Source: Cellulosimicrobium composti (GTDB lineage: Bacteria > Actinomycetota > Actinomycetes > Actinomycetales > Cellulomonadaceae). Taken from it: a stretch of DNA of 39,220 nucleotides. Location: contig NZ_WMKA01000038.1 in assembly GCF_009711085.1 (NCBI RefSeq), forward strand, positions 1 through 39,220, given 5' to 3'. Positions 16,286 to 23,650 of this stretch are shown here, in pieces. The notes under the pieces are model-generated. The model ran no database searches. It was not told the DNA's origin and worked only from the letters and a program-made list of their open reading frames with translations. Positions within the stretch are counted from its first letter, which is position 1, and every line of letters starts with the position of its first letter. The translations under genes were made by a program, and so were the position numbers.

Positions 16286-16558
16286 TCAGATGCCCGTCAG
16301 GACAGCCCAGATCACGGGCAGCGCGGCGAGGGCGATGATCCCGACAGCCGGCCAGAAGAGGCCGCTCTTGGCGTCCTCGTACACGTCGGGCACGTTCGCG
16401 CGGCGCGCCTTGCCCATGCGCACGAGCGACTCGATCAGGAAGAAGCCGAGCACCACGAACCCGAGCGCCCACGCGGCGGCGAGAAGGACGCCGACCGGCT
16501 CCGACAGGATCGGGGCGAACGGGCCGAAGTTCGGGGTGATGTTGTTCCAGATGTCCAC
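16286..16558 (-). CDS. Pilin-sized membrane protein 2, 90 aa
   Basis: The GTG at 16558 is chosen because AGGGAG lies 7 nt upstream and the frame before it reads as noise. Two hydrophobic spans lie at residues ~20-42 (VGVLLAAAWALGFVVLGFFLIESLV) and ~68-88 (GLFWPAVGIIALAALPVIWAVL), joined by a basic loop. This resembles TrbC/VirB2-type subunits or small channel proteins. It looks similar in layout to the next protein (DVYEDAKSGLFWPAVG here, TYEEGRKRAIAAGVG there, both ending WAVLT), suggesting duplication. Confidence 0.7.
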   Translation of the reverse strand: MDIWNNITPNFGPFAPILSEPVGVLLAAAWALGFVVLGFFLIESLVRMGKARRANVPDVYEDAKSGLFWPAVGIIALAALPVIWAVLTGI

Positions 16559-16637
16559 GATTTGCTCCCTGCTTGGATGGTTGAAGATTCCTGATGTGCG
16601 GCCGACCTGGTGCGCGGCCGACTCGCGAAGGCCTGCG

Positions 16638-16919
16638 TCAGAAGGCGGTGAGCACCGCCCAGAGGACCGCTCCACCTGCGAGGAGAACGACGGCGCCGAC
16701 GCCGGCCGCGATCGCTCGCTTCCGGCCTTCCTCGTACGTGGCGGCGTAGTTCCCCTTGGCGCCCGCGCGCATTCGGAAGAGCGCGAGCATCAGGTAGACG
16801 AGGGCAACGAACAGCGCGACCGCCCACACCGCGACCAGCGCGTAGGAAGCCCCGTTCAGCGTGGGGCCGACTGCGCCCGTGGGGTTGGGGAGCACGGAAG
16901 CAAGGCCCGTGCCGATCAT
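16638..16919 (-). CDS. Pilin-sized membrane protein 1, 93 aa
   Basis: The ATG overlaps the stop of the MinD-like ATPase (ATGA). Two membrane spans (YALVAVWAVALFVALVYLML and AIAAGVGAVVLLAGGAVLWAVL) flank a basic cytoplasmic loop with YEEGRKR. Size and topology fit a VirB2/TrbC-like subunit, although no signal peptidase site is evident. About 80 bp without a gene separate it from the next, similar, protein. Confidence 0.7.
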   Translation of the reverse strand: MIGTGLASVLPNPTGAVGPTLNGASYALVAVWAVALFVALVYLMLALFRMRAGAKGNYAATYEEGRKRAIAAGVGAVVLLAGGAVLWAVLTAF

Positions 16920-18193
16920 CGCGAGCGCTCCTCGACGGTCTCGGCGGCACGGATGGTCTGCACTCGGCGACCCTGCGGAACCGCCGCGACCGTCAGCGCG
17001 CGGATGACGTCCGCGGCGAGCAGCGTGAGCGCCTCTCGAGCGTGCGGATTGACCTGGTCGAGCGTGATTTCCCCGCGCCCGGCAATGTGCGCGTCGTAGG
17101 GCAGACGGTGGAACGTGCGCACGCCCGCGGCCTCGAGCTCGGCGCGCACTGCCTCCTCCATCGCCGCCGTCTGCGGGCGCCCGTCGTCCATGACGACAGC
17201 GATCGCGGTCTGCGCCAGGCGGCGCCCCGACTCGGTCGTGCGCAGCTCCTCGAGCATCCCGAGCGCGTCCAGCGTGCTGTCCCCCGCGAGCATGACCGGG
17301 ATCACCAGGACGTCCGCCGTGTCAGCCGCGCCCTTGAAAGCACCCGAGCTTGGGACGTTGCCCGAGTCCATGACGCGGACCTCGAAGTACTCGTCGAGCT
17401 TGGCCGCGACCGACACGACAGCGTCGTACGTCAGCTGAGGGCGCGGGCGGTCCACGGCAGTCCCGATCACAGAGGCAAAGCTCGTCTGCGGCGCGGTGTA
17501 CCCCACCACCTGGCCGCGCGTCGTGAGCTGGTCGACGTCGCGCACGAACTCACCGAGCCCCAGCGCGGGAGTGCCCTCGGCGCGCAGGCCGAGCGTGCCC
17601 GGGTCGTCGGACACCTCGACGATCCCGACCCCTCCTCCACGAATCGCGGAGATGATCCCGCCCAGCGTGATCGAGAGCGGAGTCTTGCCCGTGCCGCCCT
17701 TCTTGTTGCCCACGAGAACCGCCACAGCCCGCGTCCACGTCGCCTGACGCACCACGCGCTCCGCGTCCAGGAGCAGCGCTCTACGTGCCGCCTCCTCCTC
17801 GCGTGCCACGCGCTCAGCGGCGCCCGGCGCGATGGGAAGCCCCGTGCGCGCCAGCGCACCGCGCCAACCCCGCTGAGCGCGAAGCGCAGTCGGAGCGGGC
17901 ACCGTCGACGACGCCGAGGTCGCCGCCTCCATCAGACGCCGCGCCGGCGCCGGCGCGGGAGCCGGCGGCACCGGCCCCGCATCCGGCTGGGCTTCGGCGG
18001 AGGCCGGAACCGTCGCCGGCGGCGGAGGCAGGACCACCGGGCCAGCGTTCGCAGGCACGACCTGACGCCTGACCACGTCGTCCTCGAGCTCGTCGACGAC
18101 GGGTGGCTCAGCAGGTGCCGCTTCCACGGTTGGGGCGTTTCGTCGCACTCCCCCCGCCAGCACCTCAAAGCCGACAGGCTGCTCGTCCGTCAT
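16916..18193 (-). CDS. MinD/ParA-like ATPase heading the transfer operon
   Basis: This 425-aa protein has a Pro/Ala-rich disordered N-terminus (residues 1-~105), then a P-loop ATPase with the deviant Walker A KKGGTGKT at 164-171 and VGIVEVSDDPGTLGLRAEG. A later conserved region reads EVRVMDSGNVPSSGAFKGAADTADVLVIPVMLAGDST. The start at ATG 18193 has GAGGGGG 6 nt upstream. Such ATPases are found at the head of actinobacterial transfer operons and probably localise or polarise the machinery. This is distinct from the partition ParA at 23651. It lies divergent from the HTH gene at 18326, whose product may control it. Confidence 0.82.
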   Translation of the reverse strand: MTDEQPVGFEVLAGGVRRNAPTVEAAPAEPPVVDELEDDVVRRQVVPANAGPVVLPPPPATVPASAEAQPDAGPVPPAPAPAPARRLMEAATSASSTVPAPTALRAQRGWRGALARTGLPIAPGAAERVAREEEAARRALLLDAERVVRQATWTRAVAVLVGNKKGGTGKTPLSITLGGIISAIRGGGVGIVEVSDDPGTLGLRAEGTPALGLGEFVRDVDQLTTRGQVVGYTAPQTSFASVIGTAVDRPRPQLTYDAVVSVAAKLDEYFEVRVMDSGNVPSSGAFKGAADTADVLVIPVMLAGDSTLDALGMLEELRTTESGRRLAQTAIAVVMDDGRPQTAAMEEAVRAELEAAGVRTFHRLPYDAHIAGRGEITLDQVNPHAREALTLLAADVIRALTVAAVPQGRRVQTIRAAETVEERSR

Positions 18194-18290
18194 GTTTCCC
18201 CCTCGTATGGGTCCGAGACCGGGCATTCTGGTGACCTGTCACGCATCAACGAGCTTCGAGCGATTGGATCACGGTATGACCCGGATCGTG

Positions 18291-18319
18291 TTCAAACTTC
18301 ATCATTCGTCATCTATCAT
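18291..18319 (+). promoter_or_regulatory. Leaderless promoter of the HTH gene
   Basis: TTCAAA at 18291-18296 and TATCAT at 18314-18319 are separated by 17 bp. The -10 starts exactly 12 nt before the ATG at 18326, with no ribosome site between. A palindrome GTGAC-CT-GTCAC at about 18231-18242 lies in the same divergent region and could be an operator. Confidence 0.6.
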
Positions 18320-18325
18320 ACTCGT

Positions 18326-18559
18326 ATGTATCGGCGGTGGGAAGTGGTGAAGCGGCGCGTTGACGAGCTCTTCGAAGGCCTGCCCAAGCACCTGTCCGTC
18401 GAGCAGCTCGCCGACGTCCTCGGGGTGACCCGCAACACGGCCTACCGCTACCTCAAGGGCGGCCAGATACCCGCCTACCGGGTCGGTACGTCGTGGGTGA
18501 TCCTCCGGGACGAGGTGAAGGACCTCCTGGTCCGGAGCCGGGTGGGCCCTGACGAGTGA
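18326..18559 (+). CDS. Excisionase/MerR-type HTH DNA-binding protein, 77 aa
   Basis: The core SVEQLADVLGVTRNTAYRYLKGGQIPAYRVGTSWVILRDEV (residues ~24-64) is the helix-turn-helix-17 / excisionase-type fold: a recognition helix, a wing starting with GQIPAYRVG, and W/R-E residues. It is probably a local regulator of the divergent transfer operon, since it sits at the head of it. The ATG at 18326 is supported by the promoter spacing. Alternatively it could be a directionality factor for the resolvase, though no integrase is present. Confidence 0.78.
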   Translation: MYRRWEVVKRRVDELFEGLPKHLSVEQLADVLGVTRNTAYRYLKGGQIPAYRVGTSWVILRDEVKDLLVRSRVGPDE

Positions 18560-18612
18560 TCTAGCGAGGGGGGCAAGATGGCGGCCGTAGGAACGTCAAC
18601 GAGGGGGCAGTC

Positions 18613-19665
18613 GTGCACAGGGCGGTAGGGGGCAGCCTGATCGTGGGTGCGCTACTCGTCGGCGCCATCGTCGCCCCCGTCGCGCTGAGCGGAGACGATG
18701 CCGTCGCGGCGCCGCCGAGCGGAGGCTCCGGACTCCTCAACGTCGAGGCCGTGCCGGAGCCGTTCCGCGACGCCCTCCAAGCGGCGTCCACGCGGTGCGA
18801 GGGAATCAGCGGACCCGTGCTCGCCGCGCAGATCGAGGCCGAGTCGAACTGGAACCCGGCCGCGACCTCGCCTGCCGGCGCGCGCGGCATCGCGCAATTC
18901 ATGCCCGGCACGTGGGAGACCTGGGGGAAGGACTACTCCGGCGACGGGCGCGCGGACGTGCTCGATCCGGTCGACGCGATCGGATCGCAGGCCGACTACA
19001 TGTGCCACCTCCACGAGTGGGTGGGCATCCGGCTCGAGTCTCGTGCGATCAACGGCGACCACCTGCAGCTCACACTCGCCGCCTACAACGCCGGGCCGGG
19101 AAACGTCGAGCGCGCGGGCGGCATCCCGTCGTTCATCGAGACGCAGCGATACGTCAAGCGCATCCTGGCGACCATCCCGAAGTACAGCGGCGCCCCGGTG
19201 GGTGGCGTCGACGCTGGCGGCGGGCCGCCGGTCTCCTCCGACGGCACATACCGCGAGGCCATCAAGGGATCGGGCCGGCTCGATCCGTCGAACCTCTGCC
19301 AGATTCCATGGGCGCGTGCCGGCGAGGTGCTGCGCTGTGATGCTGCGCAGGCGCTCGAGCGGCTCAACGACGCGTACCGCGCACAGTTCGGCGCCGACCT
19401 CGGCATCACCGACGCATATCGCGATTTCGCCTCTCAGGTCGCCCTCTACGCCACCAAGCCTGCCCTCGCGGCCAAGCCGGGGTACTCAAACCACGGCTGG
19501 GGCCTCGCGGTCGACCTCGCCGGCATCGGCTCCGAGGGATCGACCCGGCACGCCTGGCTCCGCGCCAACGCTCCGGCGTACGGATGGCAGCACCCGTCAT
19601 GGGCACGGACCGGCGGATCGCGTCCCGAGTCGTGGCATTGGGAGTTCGTCGGGACCGGCTCATGA
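18613..19665 (+). CDS. Fused lytic transglycosylase and VanY-type D,D-peptidase
   Basis: This is a 350-aa exported protein. A signal or anchor helix lies at residues ~8-27. An SLT domain follows, with QIEAESNWNP (catalytic Glu77), GIAQFMPGTW (92-101) and TLAAYNAGPGNVER. The second half (from ~215) is a peptidase M15B/VanY-like domain with the metal ligands in YSNHGWGLAVDLAG and in PESWHWEF. Together they cut both glycan strands and peptide stems of peptidoglycan. In a plasmid next to a type IV secretion operon, it most likely opens the thick wall for the mating channel. The GTG start has GAGGGGG 5 nt upstream. The lipoprotein gene follows. Confidence 0.88.
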   Translation: MHRAVGGSLIVGALLVGAIVAPVALSGDDAVAAPPSGGSGLLNVEAVPEPFRDALQAASTRCEGISGPVLAAQIEAESNWNPAATSPAGARGIAQFMPGTWETWGKDYSGDGRADVLDPVDAIGSQADYMCHLHEWVGIRLESRAINGDHLQLTLAAYNAGPGNVERAGGIPSFIETQRYVKRILATIPKYSGAPVGGVDAGGGPPVSSDGTYREAIKGSGRLDPSNLCQIPWARAGEVLRCDAAQALERLNDAYRAQFGADLGITDAYRDFASQVALYATKPALAAKPGYSNHGWGLAVDLAGIGSEGSTRHAWLRANAPAYGWQHPSWARTGGSRPESWHWEFVGTGS

Positions 19666-19679
19666 GGAGGATAGGCACG

Positions 19680-20312
19680 ATGAAGACAGCCCCCGCCGCC
19701 CTCGCGGCGACGCTCGCCCTCGCCCTCGTCGTCGCGGGCTGCGCGCCCGCGGTCGAACCGAGCCCCGGCGAGGCGCCTTCCCCGGTCAGCACGCCGAGCA
19801 AGGCGCCGTCGACAGACGCTCCGACCGAGGCGGAGGTCGCTCCGACGGCCCCCGAGGAAGCCGTGCTTGTCCACCCCGGCGCGGACGAGGTGGCCGACCA
19901 GGTCGCCGCCGTCATGTGGGCGAGCGACACCCGGACCGACAACGACGCCTCCGCGGCCGCGGGTCGCGCGGCCGAATGGCTCACGCCGCAGCTTGCGCAG
20001 ACGGCTACGCAGGCCGTCCCCACCGGGGCCGACTGGCTCGAGCTTGTCGAGCATGAGGGGACGCTCGTCCCCGAGGTCGTCGACGTCGACGAGGGCATGG
20101 ACGCGCCCCAGGACACCGAGAGCTCCGCCGTGCGCACCCGACTCGTCACCCTGACCCCGACCGGCCGCGACGGGTGGGTCGGAGAGCCCCGAATCCTCGT
20201 CGCCACCCTCACCCTCGTCCGCGAGACGCAGGACGCGCCGTGGCTCGTCGAGGCTCTCACCGTCGACGAGTCCCTCAACGGCACGCCCGACGATCCCCAG
20301 GACTTCGGCTGA
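19680..20312 (+). CDS. Secreted lipoprotein coupled to the wall hydrolase
   Basis: This 210-aa protein starts at ATG 19680, chosen because GAGGAGG lies 8 nt upstream; an ATG at 19662 overlapping the hydrolase stop would add six residues. It has a signal peptide ending in the lipobox LVVAGC, a Thr/Pro/Ser-rich spacer to residue ~60, and a soluble alpha/beta domain (VADQVAAVMWASDTRTDNDASAAAGRAAEWL; later VALTLVRETQDAPWLVEAL-like). The layout resembles NTF2/VirB8-like outer domains. It may help place the hydrolase or the channel outside the membrane; this is inferred from gene order. Confidence 0.72.
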   Translation: MKTAPAALAATLALALVVAGCAPAVEPSPGEAPSPVSTPSKAPSTDAPTEAEVAPTAPEEAVLVHPGADEVADQVAAVMWASDTRTDNDASAAAGRAAEWLTPQLAQTATQAVPTGADWLELVEHEGTLVPEVVDVDEGMDAPQDTESSAVRTRLVTLTPTGRDGWVGEPRILVATLTLVRETQDAPWLVEALTVDESLNGTPDDPQDFG

Positions 20313-20352
20313 GCCAAGCCCGCCAGGGCCGCCGTTTCGCTATGCACGAGTC

Positions 20353-20379
20353 AACCTACCGAACATGTAACGATAGGTT
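20353..20379. promoter_or_regulatory. Candidate operator palindrome before the ArsR-type gene
   Basis: The arms AACCTACCG and CGATAGGTT (8 of 9 complementary) are centred on ACATGT. It lies about 45 bp before the ArsR-type start and contains ATAGGTT, related to the ATAGGTC boxes around the par locus. Confidence 0.5.
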
Positions 20380-20422
20380 ATGAGTAGCCAAGGGGGCAGG
20401 CGGCTCGGACTCATCCGGCAGG

Positions 20423-20749
20423 ATGAAGCCCATGCCGCGACTGACGAGACCCCCAGGGATGCCTAGGGAGGTCGAGGTCGCGATTGAACTCATCGGCAAC
20501 CGGGCGCGCGCAGAGGTGCTGCGCGCCCTCGCACTCCACGACACGCTCACGATCGCGGAGCTCGCAGAGCTCCTTGACGCGACGCGCCCCGCGGTCCACG
20601 GACACCTCAAGGCGCTCGAGGCTCAAGGGCTCGTCGACGCAGACATACCAGCAGAGCGACGCCAAGGGCGCCGGGTGCACTGGCGAGCCAACCGCTCCGA
20701 GGTCGAGAAGGTGGGTACCGCGTTCGGCGACTACATCGCCGGCCGCTGA
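20423..20749 (+). CDS. ArsR-type winged-helix regulator, 108 aa
   Basis: Residues ~15-85 form a winged helix of ArsR type: IELIGNRARAEVLRALALHDTLTIAELAELLDATRPAVHGHLKALEAQGLVDADI, then a beta wing with RRVHWRAN. No metal-binding ELCV-like motif is seen in helix 3, so it is not an obvious metal sensor. It probably binds the palindrome at 20353 and controls itself and nearby plasmid genes. ATGs at 20423 and 20432 are both possible starts; the first is given. Confidence 0.72.
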   Translation: MKPMPRLTRPPGMPREVEVAIELIGNRARAEVLRALALHDTLTIAELAELLDATRPAVHGHLKALEAQGLVDADIPAERRQGRRVHWRANRSEVEKVGTAFGDYIAGR

Positions 20750-20846
20750 CCTGTGGGTATCGGGCCTGCGAAACTCATTCGGGAAAGTTCGCGACACACC
20801 GGGTCCACAGGCGAGCAGTGAGTACACGGCATGGTTGGGTGCTCGC

Positions 20847-21059
20847 ATGGGTAAGCGAGGACCGAAGCCCCAGGGGCCACGAGAGCGGATCGAAGCCGCC
20901 GTGCCGCCGCGTCTCGCTGAGGTGATCGACGCGGCCGCCGCTGAGTCTCCCTACAAGACCCGAAACGACTTCCTCGTCGCGCTCTTCGCCGACGCCTTCA
21001 ACCAGCCTGACCTCAAGCCCAAGCCGACCCGGCCGGAGGTGCTCGACATTCCTGCATAA
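20847..21059 (+). CDS. Small RHH-like protein, 70 aa
   Basis: The sequence MGKRGPKPQGPRERIEAAVPPRLAEVIDAAAAESPYKTRNDFLVALFADAF fits a short ribbon-helix-helix layout: a basic strand (ERIEAAVPPRLAEVIDAAA) and a helix after the turn SPYKTRNDFLVAL. Such proteins regulate copy number or transfer of plasmids. It is followed by a strong terminator and the large replication-type gene. The assignment is by pattern only. Confidence 0.6.
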   Translation: MGKRGPKPQGPRERIEAAVPPRLAEVIDAAAAESPYKTRNDFLVALFADAFNQPDLKPKPTRPEVLDIPA

Positions 21060-21074
21060 CCGCAGATAGCAGAG

Positions 21075-21102
21075 CGGCCCGCCCCCCGAAGGGGGCGGGC
21101 CG
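21075..21102. terminator. Strong hairpin terminator after RHH-like gene
   Basis: A perfect 12-bp stem CGGCCCGCCCCC / GGGGGCGGGCCG with a 4-nt loop (CGAA) begins 15 nt after the stop at 21059. Confidence 0.85.
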
Positions 21103-21169
21103 AGTATCAGAAGCTCATCACCCGAGTTTGGCGACTGGGAGGTGATGGGCCCCGATCGACGCACCCTCG

Positions 21170-22636
21170 GTGCGTCCCTGTCTGGAGGCCATCATAGGCA
21201 CCGCCGCCCACGTCGCACACCAATTCGGCAGCGACACACCGAACGCTCACGCTCCGAGCGCGCCCGAATCTGGACGTTCGTCCGGGAAGTCCGCGCGCCG
21301 TCAGACGCTCGCACAGGAGTGCTCCTGGGCCGACGTCGCGCGCGCGATCACCCGCCGCAAGTACGCCGGCGACGTCGTCCCGGCGGTGCGCGTCGACCAG
21401 GTCACCGCGGCCCTGGACGCCTCCCCGCACCCTCGCCTGCGCCGGATGCGCGCCGACGGGTACGCGACGCTGCGCCAGCTTGCCCTTGTGCTCGCGTGGT
21501 CCGCCGACTGGCAGGTGCAGCGCGAGCGGAAGGGGCAGATGCTCGTGAGCGTCCCCCAGCGCGTCCTGGCCGAGCGGTGCGGGCGCTCCGAGCGCACGAT
21601 CCGCCGACACCTGCGTGTGCTCGAGGAGGTCGGCCTGCTCGCGACGGTGCGTGAGGGGACGACGGACGAGTTCCGGCCGAGCGTGCTCGAGGACGAGGGC
21701 AACGTCGTCCCCGTCTACCTCCTCCTGCTGCCCGTCAGCGTCCTCGCGGACGTCCCCGGGTGTGAACGCATCGCCGTCGAGCTCGCAGGCGCTCAGAACG
21801 CCACAGACGAGCTCGACGAGGACGCCGCTCGGGCCCCCTCCCCCTGCCCGGGGCGCCTGAACGGCGAGCCCCGCCGTCTTTCCCCTGTGGACATAGATGT
21901 CCGCCCGCCGTTCACTCCCCTTGGGAGTGAACGGCACCCCCCGCACGCGCGCGAGACCGCGACCCAGACTGAGCCGCTGCGCGGCCCTGAACCCCATGGC
22001 GGCGCTCCGCGCCGCGGCCTCCGGGCTGCCGATCGGCACCTTCAGGCCGTGGCCGGGACCGCGACGTGCAGCCCGGAGGAACCGAGGCGCGACTTTTCGC
22101 AGGTCAACGCACCCGTCGAGCGTCGATGGCACGCCCACGAGACCCCGCAGACCAAGCCTGAGCGCCTGGCGGCCGCCGACGAGCTGCGCTGGCGCCTGCC
22201 CGTTCTGCGGCGCATCAGCGCCGCCCACGTCCGCCACGTCGCCCGAGAGTTCTTCCTCGCTGGCTGGACCGTGCTCGACGTCCACCACGCCATCGACTAC
22301 CGACCCGACGGCACTCCGGTCCCCCACAGCGGCGACCTCGGCGTGATCCGTCCCGCCGACTGGCTCGCCCACCGCCTCGCCGCCTGGCGCGACGAGACCG
22401 GCACTGTCACCCGCTCCCGCTCCCAGCGACTCGCGCTCGAGCGCGCCGAGCAGCGCGCCCGCACGAAGGCCCGCCAGGAGGCAGCGGCCGCGGACGCCGC
22501 GCGTCGCGCCGACGTCGACGAGACCCTCGCCGAGGTCGCCGCCAAGCGGACGATCCGCGAGACGATCGCGGCCGCGCGGCCTCCGCGTCGGGTAGTCGGC
22601 CCTCCCCCGGACACTCGCCCTGCACTCTTGCGCTGA
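21170..22636 (+). CDS. Winged-helix protein, candidate replication initiator (large)
   Basis: This is a 488-aa protein. Residues ~50-170 form a winged helix (ATLRQLALVLAWSADWQV...QRVLAERCGRSERTIRRHLRVLEEVGLLATVREG). The middle (~200-320) is disordered. The C-terminus has LRRISAAHVRHVAREFFLAGWTVLDVHHAIDYRPDGT followed by a long basic coiled coil (residues ~410-470, RAEQRARTKARQEAAAADAAR). This plan is seen in proteins annotated as Rep in actinobacterial plasmids. Its position beside the par locus fits. The GTG at 21170 is the first start after an in-frame stop at 21143 but has no good ribosome site, so the real start may be further in, near residue ~45. Confidence 0.68.
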   Translation: MRPCLEAIIGTAAHVAHQFGSDTPNAHAPSAPESGRSSGKSARRQTLAQECSWADVARAITRRKYAGDVVPAVRVDQVTAALDASPHPRLRRMRADGYATLRQLALVLAWSADWQVQRERKGQMLVSVPQRVLAERCGRSERTIRRHLRVLEEVGLLATVREGTTDEFRPSVLEDEGNVVPVYLLLLPVSVLADVPGCERIAVELAGAQNATDELDEDAARAPSPCPGRLNGEPRRLSPVDIDVRPPFTPLGSERHPPHARETATQTEPLRGPEPHGGAPRRGLRAADRHLQAVAGTATCSPEEPRRDFSQVNAPVERRWHAHETPQTKPERLAAADELRWRLPVLRRISAAHVRHVAREFFLAGWTVLDVHHAIDYRPDGTPVPHSGDLGVIRPADWLAHRLAAWRDETGTVTRSRSQRLALERAEQRARTKARQEAAAADAARRADVDETLAEVAAKRTIRETIAAARPPRRVVGPPPDTRPALLR

Positions 22637-22675
22637 GGCGCCGGAAGACTGACCGGTGACACACGCGAGTCACAG

Positions 22676-22704
22676 TTGCATCGGTTGAATAGGTCACATA
22701 GTCT
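22676..22704 (+). promoter_or_regulatory. Leaderless promoter with an ATAGGTC box in its spacer
   Basis: TTGCAT (22676-22681) and TAGTCT (22699-22704) are spaced by 17 bp. The -10 starts 12 nt before ATG 22711 with no ribosome site. The box ATAGGTCACATAG (22689-22701) overlaps the spacer and the -10, so a protein bound there would block transcription. Confidence 0.62.
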
Positions 22705-22710
22705 GACTAC

Positions 22711-23055
22711 ATGAACGAGCCGCAATCGCCGAAGGTGATGACCCCGGAGCAGGCCGCCTGGGTTCGCGAGGTCGTGTGGCATCCCCACCACCGCAAGACG
22801 TGGTCGGAGGTGCCGGCGCTCTACTCCATGTGCGCGTGCCAGCTGGGGCCCTGCGGCCACTGCGTACGCGGCGCCCATGGGTCGTGCTCCGGACGCTCCG
22901 TCGTGCGCCCGGCCGCCTACCTCACCACTCGCCGAGGGTCCGCGCTCACGCCGGTCTGGGAGCTTGGGCACCACCACGTCTGGCGGTGCTCCTGCTCCGT
23001 GAGCCACCTCGACGGCGCATCGGGAGCCGGGTGGCACATGCCGACGCTCTGGTGA
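22711..23055 (+). CDS. Cys/His-rich small protein, 114 aa
   Basis: The start MNEPQSPKVMTPEQAAWVREVVWHP leads to a Cys-rich centre (MCACQLGPCGHCVRGAHGSCSG, residues ~39-60) and then HHHVWRCSCSVSH near 92-104. At least eight Cys and several His suggest one or two zinc sites. Proteins of this look occur on actinobacterial plasmids, but I cannot name a family with confidence. It follows the large Rep-like gene but has its own leaderless promoter. Confidence 0.68.
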   Translation: MNEPQSPKVMTPEQAAWVREVVWHPHHRKTWSEVPALYSMCACQLGPCGHCVRGAHGSCSGRSVVRPAAYLTTRRGSALTPVWELGHHHVWRCSCSVSHLDGASGAGWHMPTLW

Positions 23056-23063
23056 CCAGAGCC

Positions 23064-23214
23064 ATAGGTCTAATAGACCACCTATCCAAGCGAGGTAGGG
23101 GAGGAGGGATAGAACGCCGAGGTTCCATAGGTCCACTAGCCCGGCCAGCGCGGAGACACAGCCGCCCTCGCTGGTCGCATGGCATAGGACCACCAGGAGC
23201 CATAGGTCTGCTAG
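23064..23214. repeat. ATAGGTC-type boxes upstream of parA (candidate centromere/operators)
   Basis: Copies of ATAGGTCNNNTAG lie at 23064-23076, 23127-23139 and 23202-23214. A degenerate copy is at 23184 and the related CTAGGACGACTAG follows the last. The first copy is also part of a larger inverted arrangement (GGTCTAATAGACC, then ACCTAT). Further copies are at 22689 and 25144, so the boxes flank parAB on both sides. No gene lies in 23056-23285. Confidence 0.62.
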
Positions 23215-23285
23215 TTCCGCTAGGACGACTAGCAGCCATAGCAAGACCCGTCAGCAATCCCGGTTACCACACAACGGAGGATCAC

Positions 23286-23423
23286 ATGCGCTACCTGCCT
23301 ACCGCCGAGGACGTCGCCAACATCTGCGACGCGGACCGCTACGCCACCGGTGACGTCGTCGCTCGTGAGGACGTGACGGTGGCCGAGCTCATGGAGGCCG
23401 GGCGCGTGCTCGACGCCGCCTGA
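23286..23423 (+). CDS. Tiny acidic protein, 45 aa
   Basis: The ATG at 23286 has CGGAGG 6 nt upstream, and the frame gives MRYLPTAEDVANICDADRYATG then ELMEAGRVLDAA. It is acidic and helical, lies between the box array and a strong terminator, and is probably expressed from the box region. Its function is unknown. Confidence 0.5.
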   Translation: MRYLPTAEDVANICDADRYATGDVVAREDVTVAELMEAGRVLDAA

Positions 23424-23438
23424 GCCCACCCGCCCAAC

Positions 23439-23483
23439 GACAGAGCGGCCCCCTGGCGTCTAGCGCCGGGGGGCCGCTCCTGT
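23439..23483. terminator. Strong hairpin terminator before the par operon
   Basis: A long stem begins GACAG-AGCGGCCCCC on the left and mirrors to GGGGGGCCGCTCCTGTC on the right, with a TCTA loop around 23459-23462; only one G-U pair and one bulge occur. Confidence 0.8.
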
Positions 23484-23612
23484 CAGCGGCCCGGTTACCA
23501 CGCCAGGCCACAGGGGCACCCTAGCGCGGGAGAGTGAGCGAGGCTGACCACCAAAACCAGGTGCCATAGAACGAATATGCGTGGACCTGGGCGAACCCCG
23601 GCCTACGCTGAG

Positions 23613-23630
23613 GTTGACCACGTTGACCAC
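23613..23630. repeat. Tandem GTTGACCAC repeats upstream of parA
   Basis: Two perfect adjacent 9-bp copies (23613-23621 and 23622-23630) lie 20 bp before parA. A third GACCAC is in CTGACCAC near 23544. This is a plausible ParA/ParB operator or partition site. Confidence 0.5.
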
Positions 23631-23650
23631 ATCGAGAGCAGGACGGACGC

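Noticed and set aside
16916-18193. Second partition system
   Set aside because: The MinD-like ATPase has the ParA-type Walker A but is the first gene of the secretion operon and has no ParB-like partner, so a transfer role is more likely.
21142-21654. 170-aa plus-strand frame with GGGAGG in front
   Set aside because: The translation is Arg/Pro-rich shadow of the Rep-like gene; the ribosome-like sequence abuts the GTG too closely.
23064-23214. CRISPR-like array
   Set aside because: The repeats are short (13 bp), degenerate and unevenly spaced with no cas gene; they fit operator or centromere boxes.
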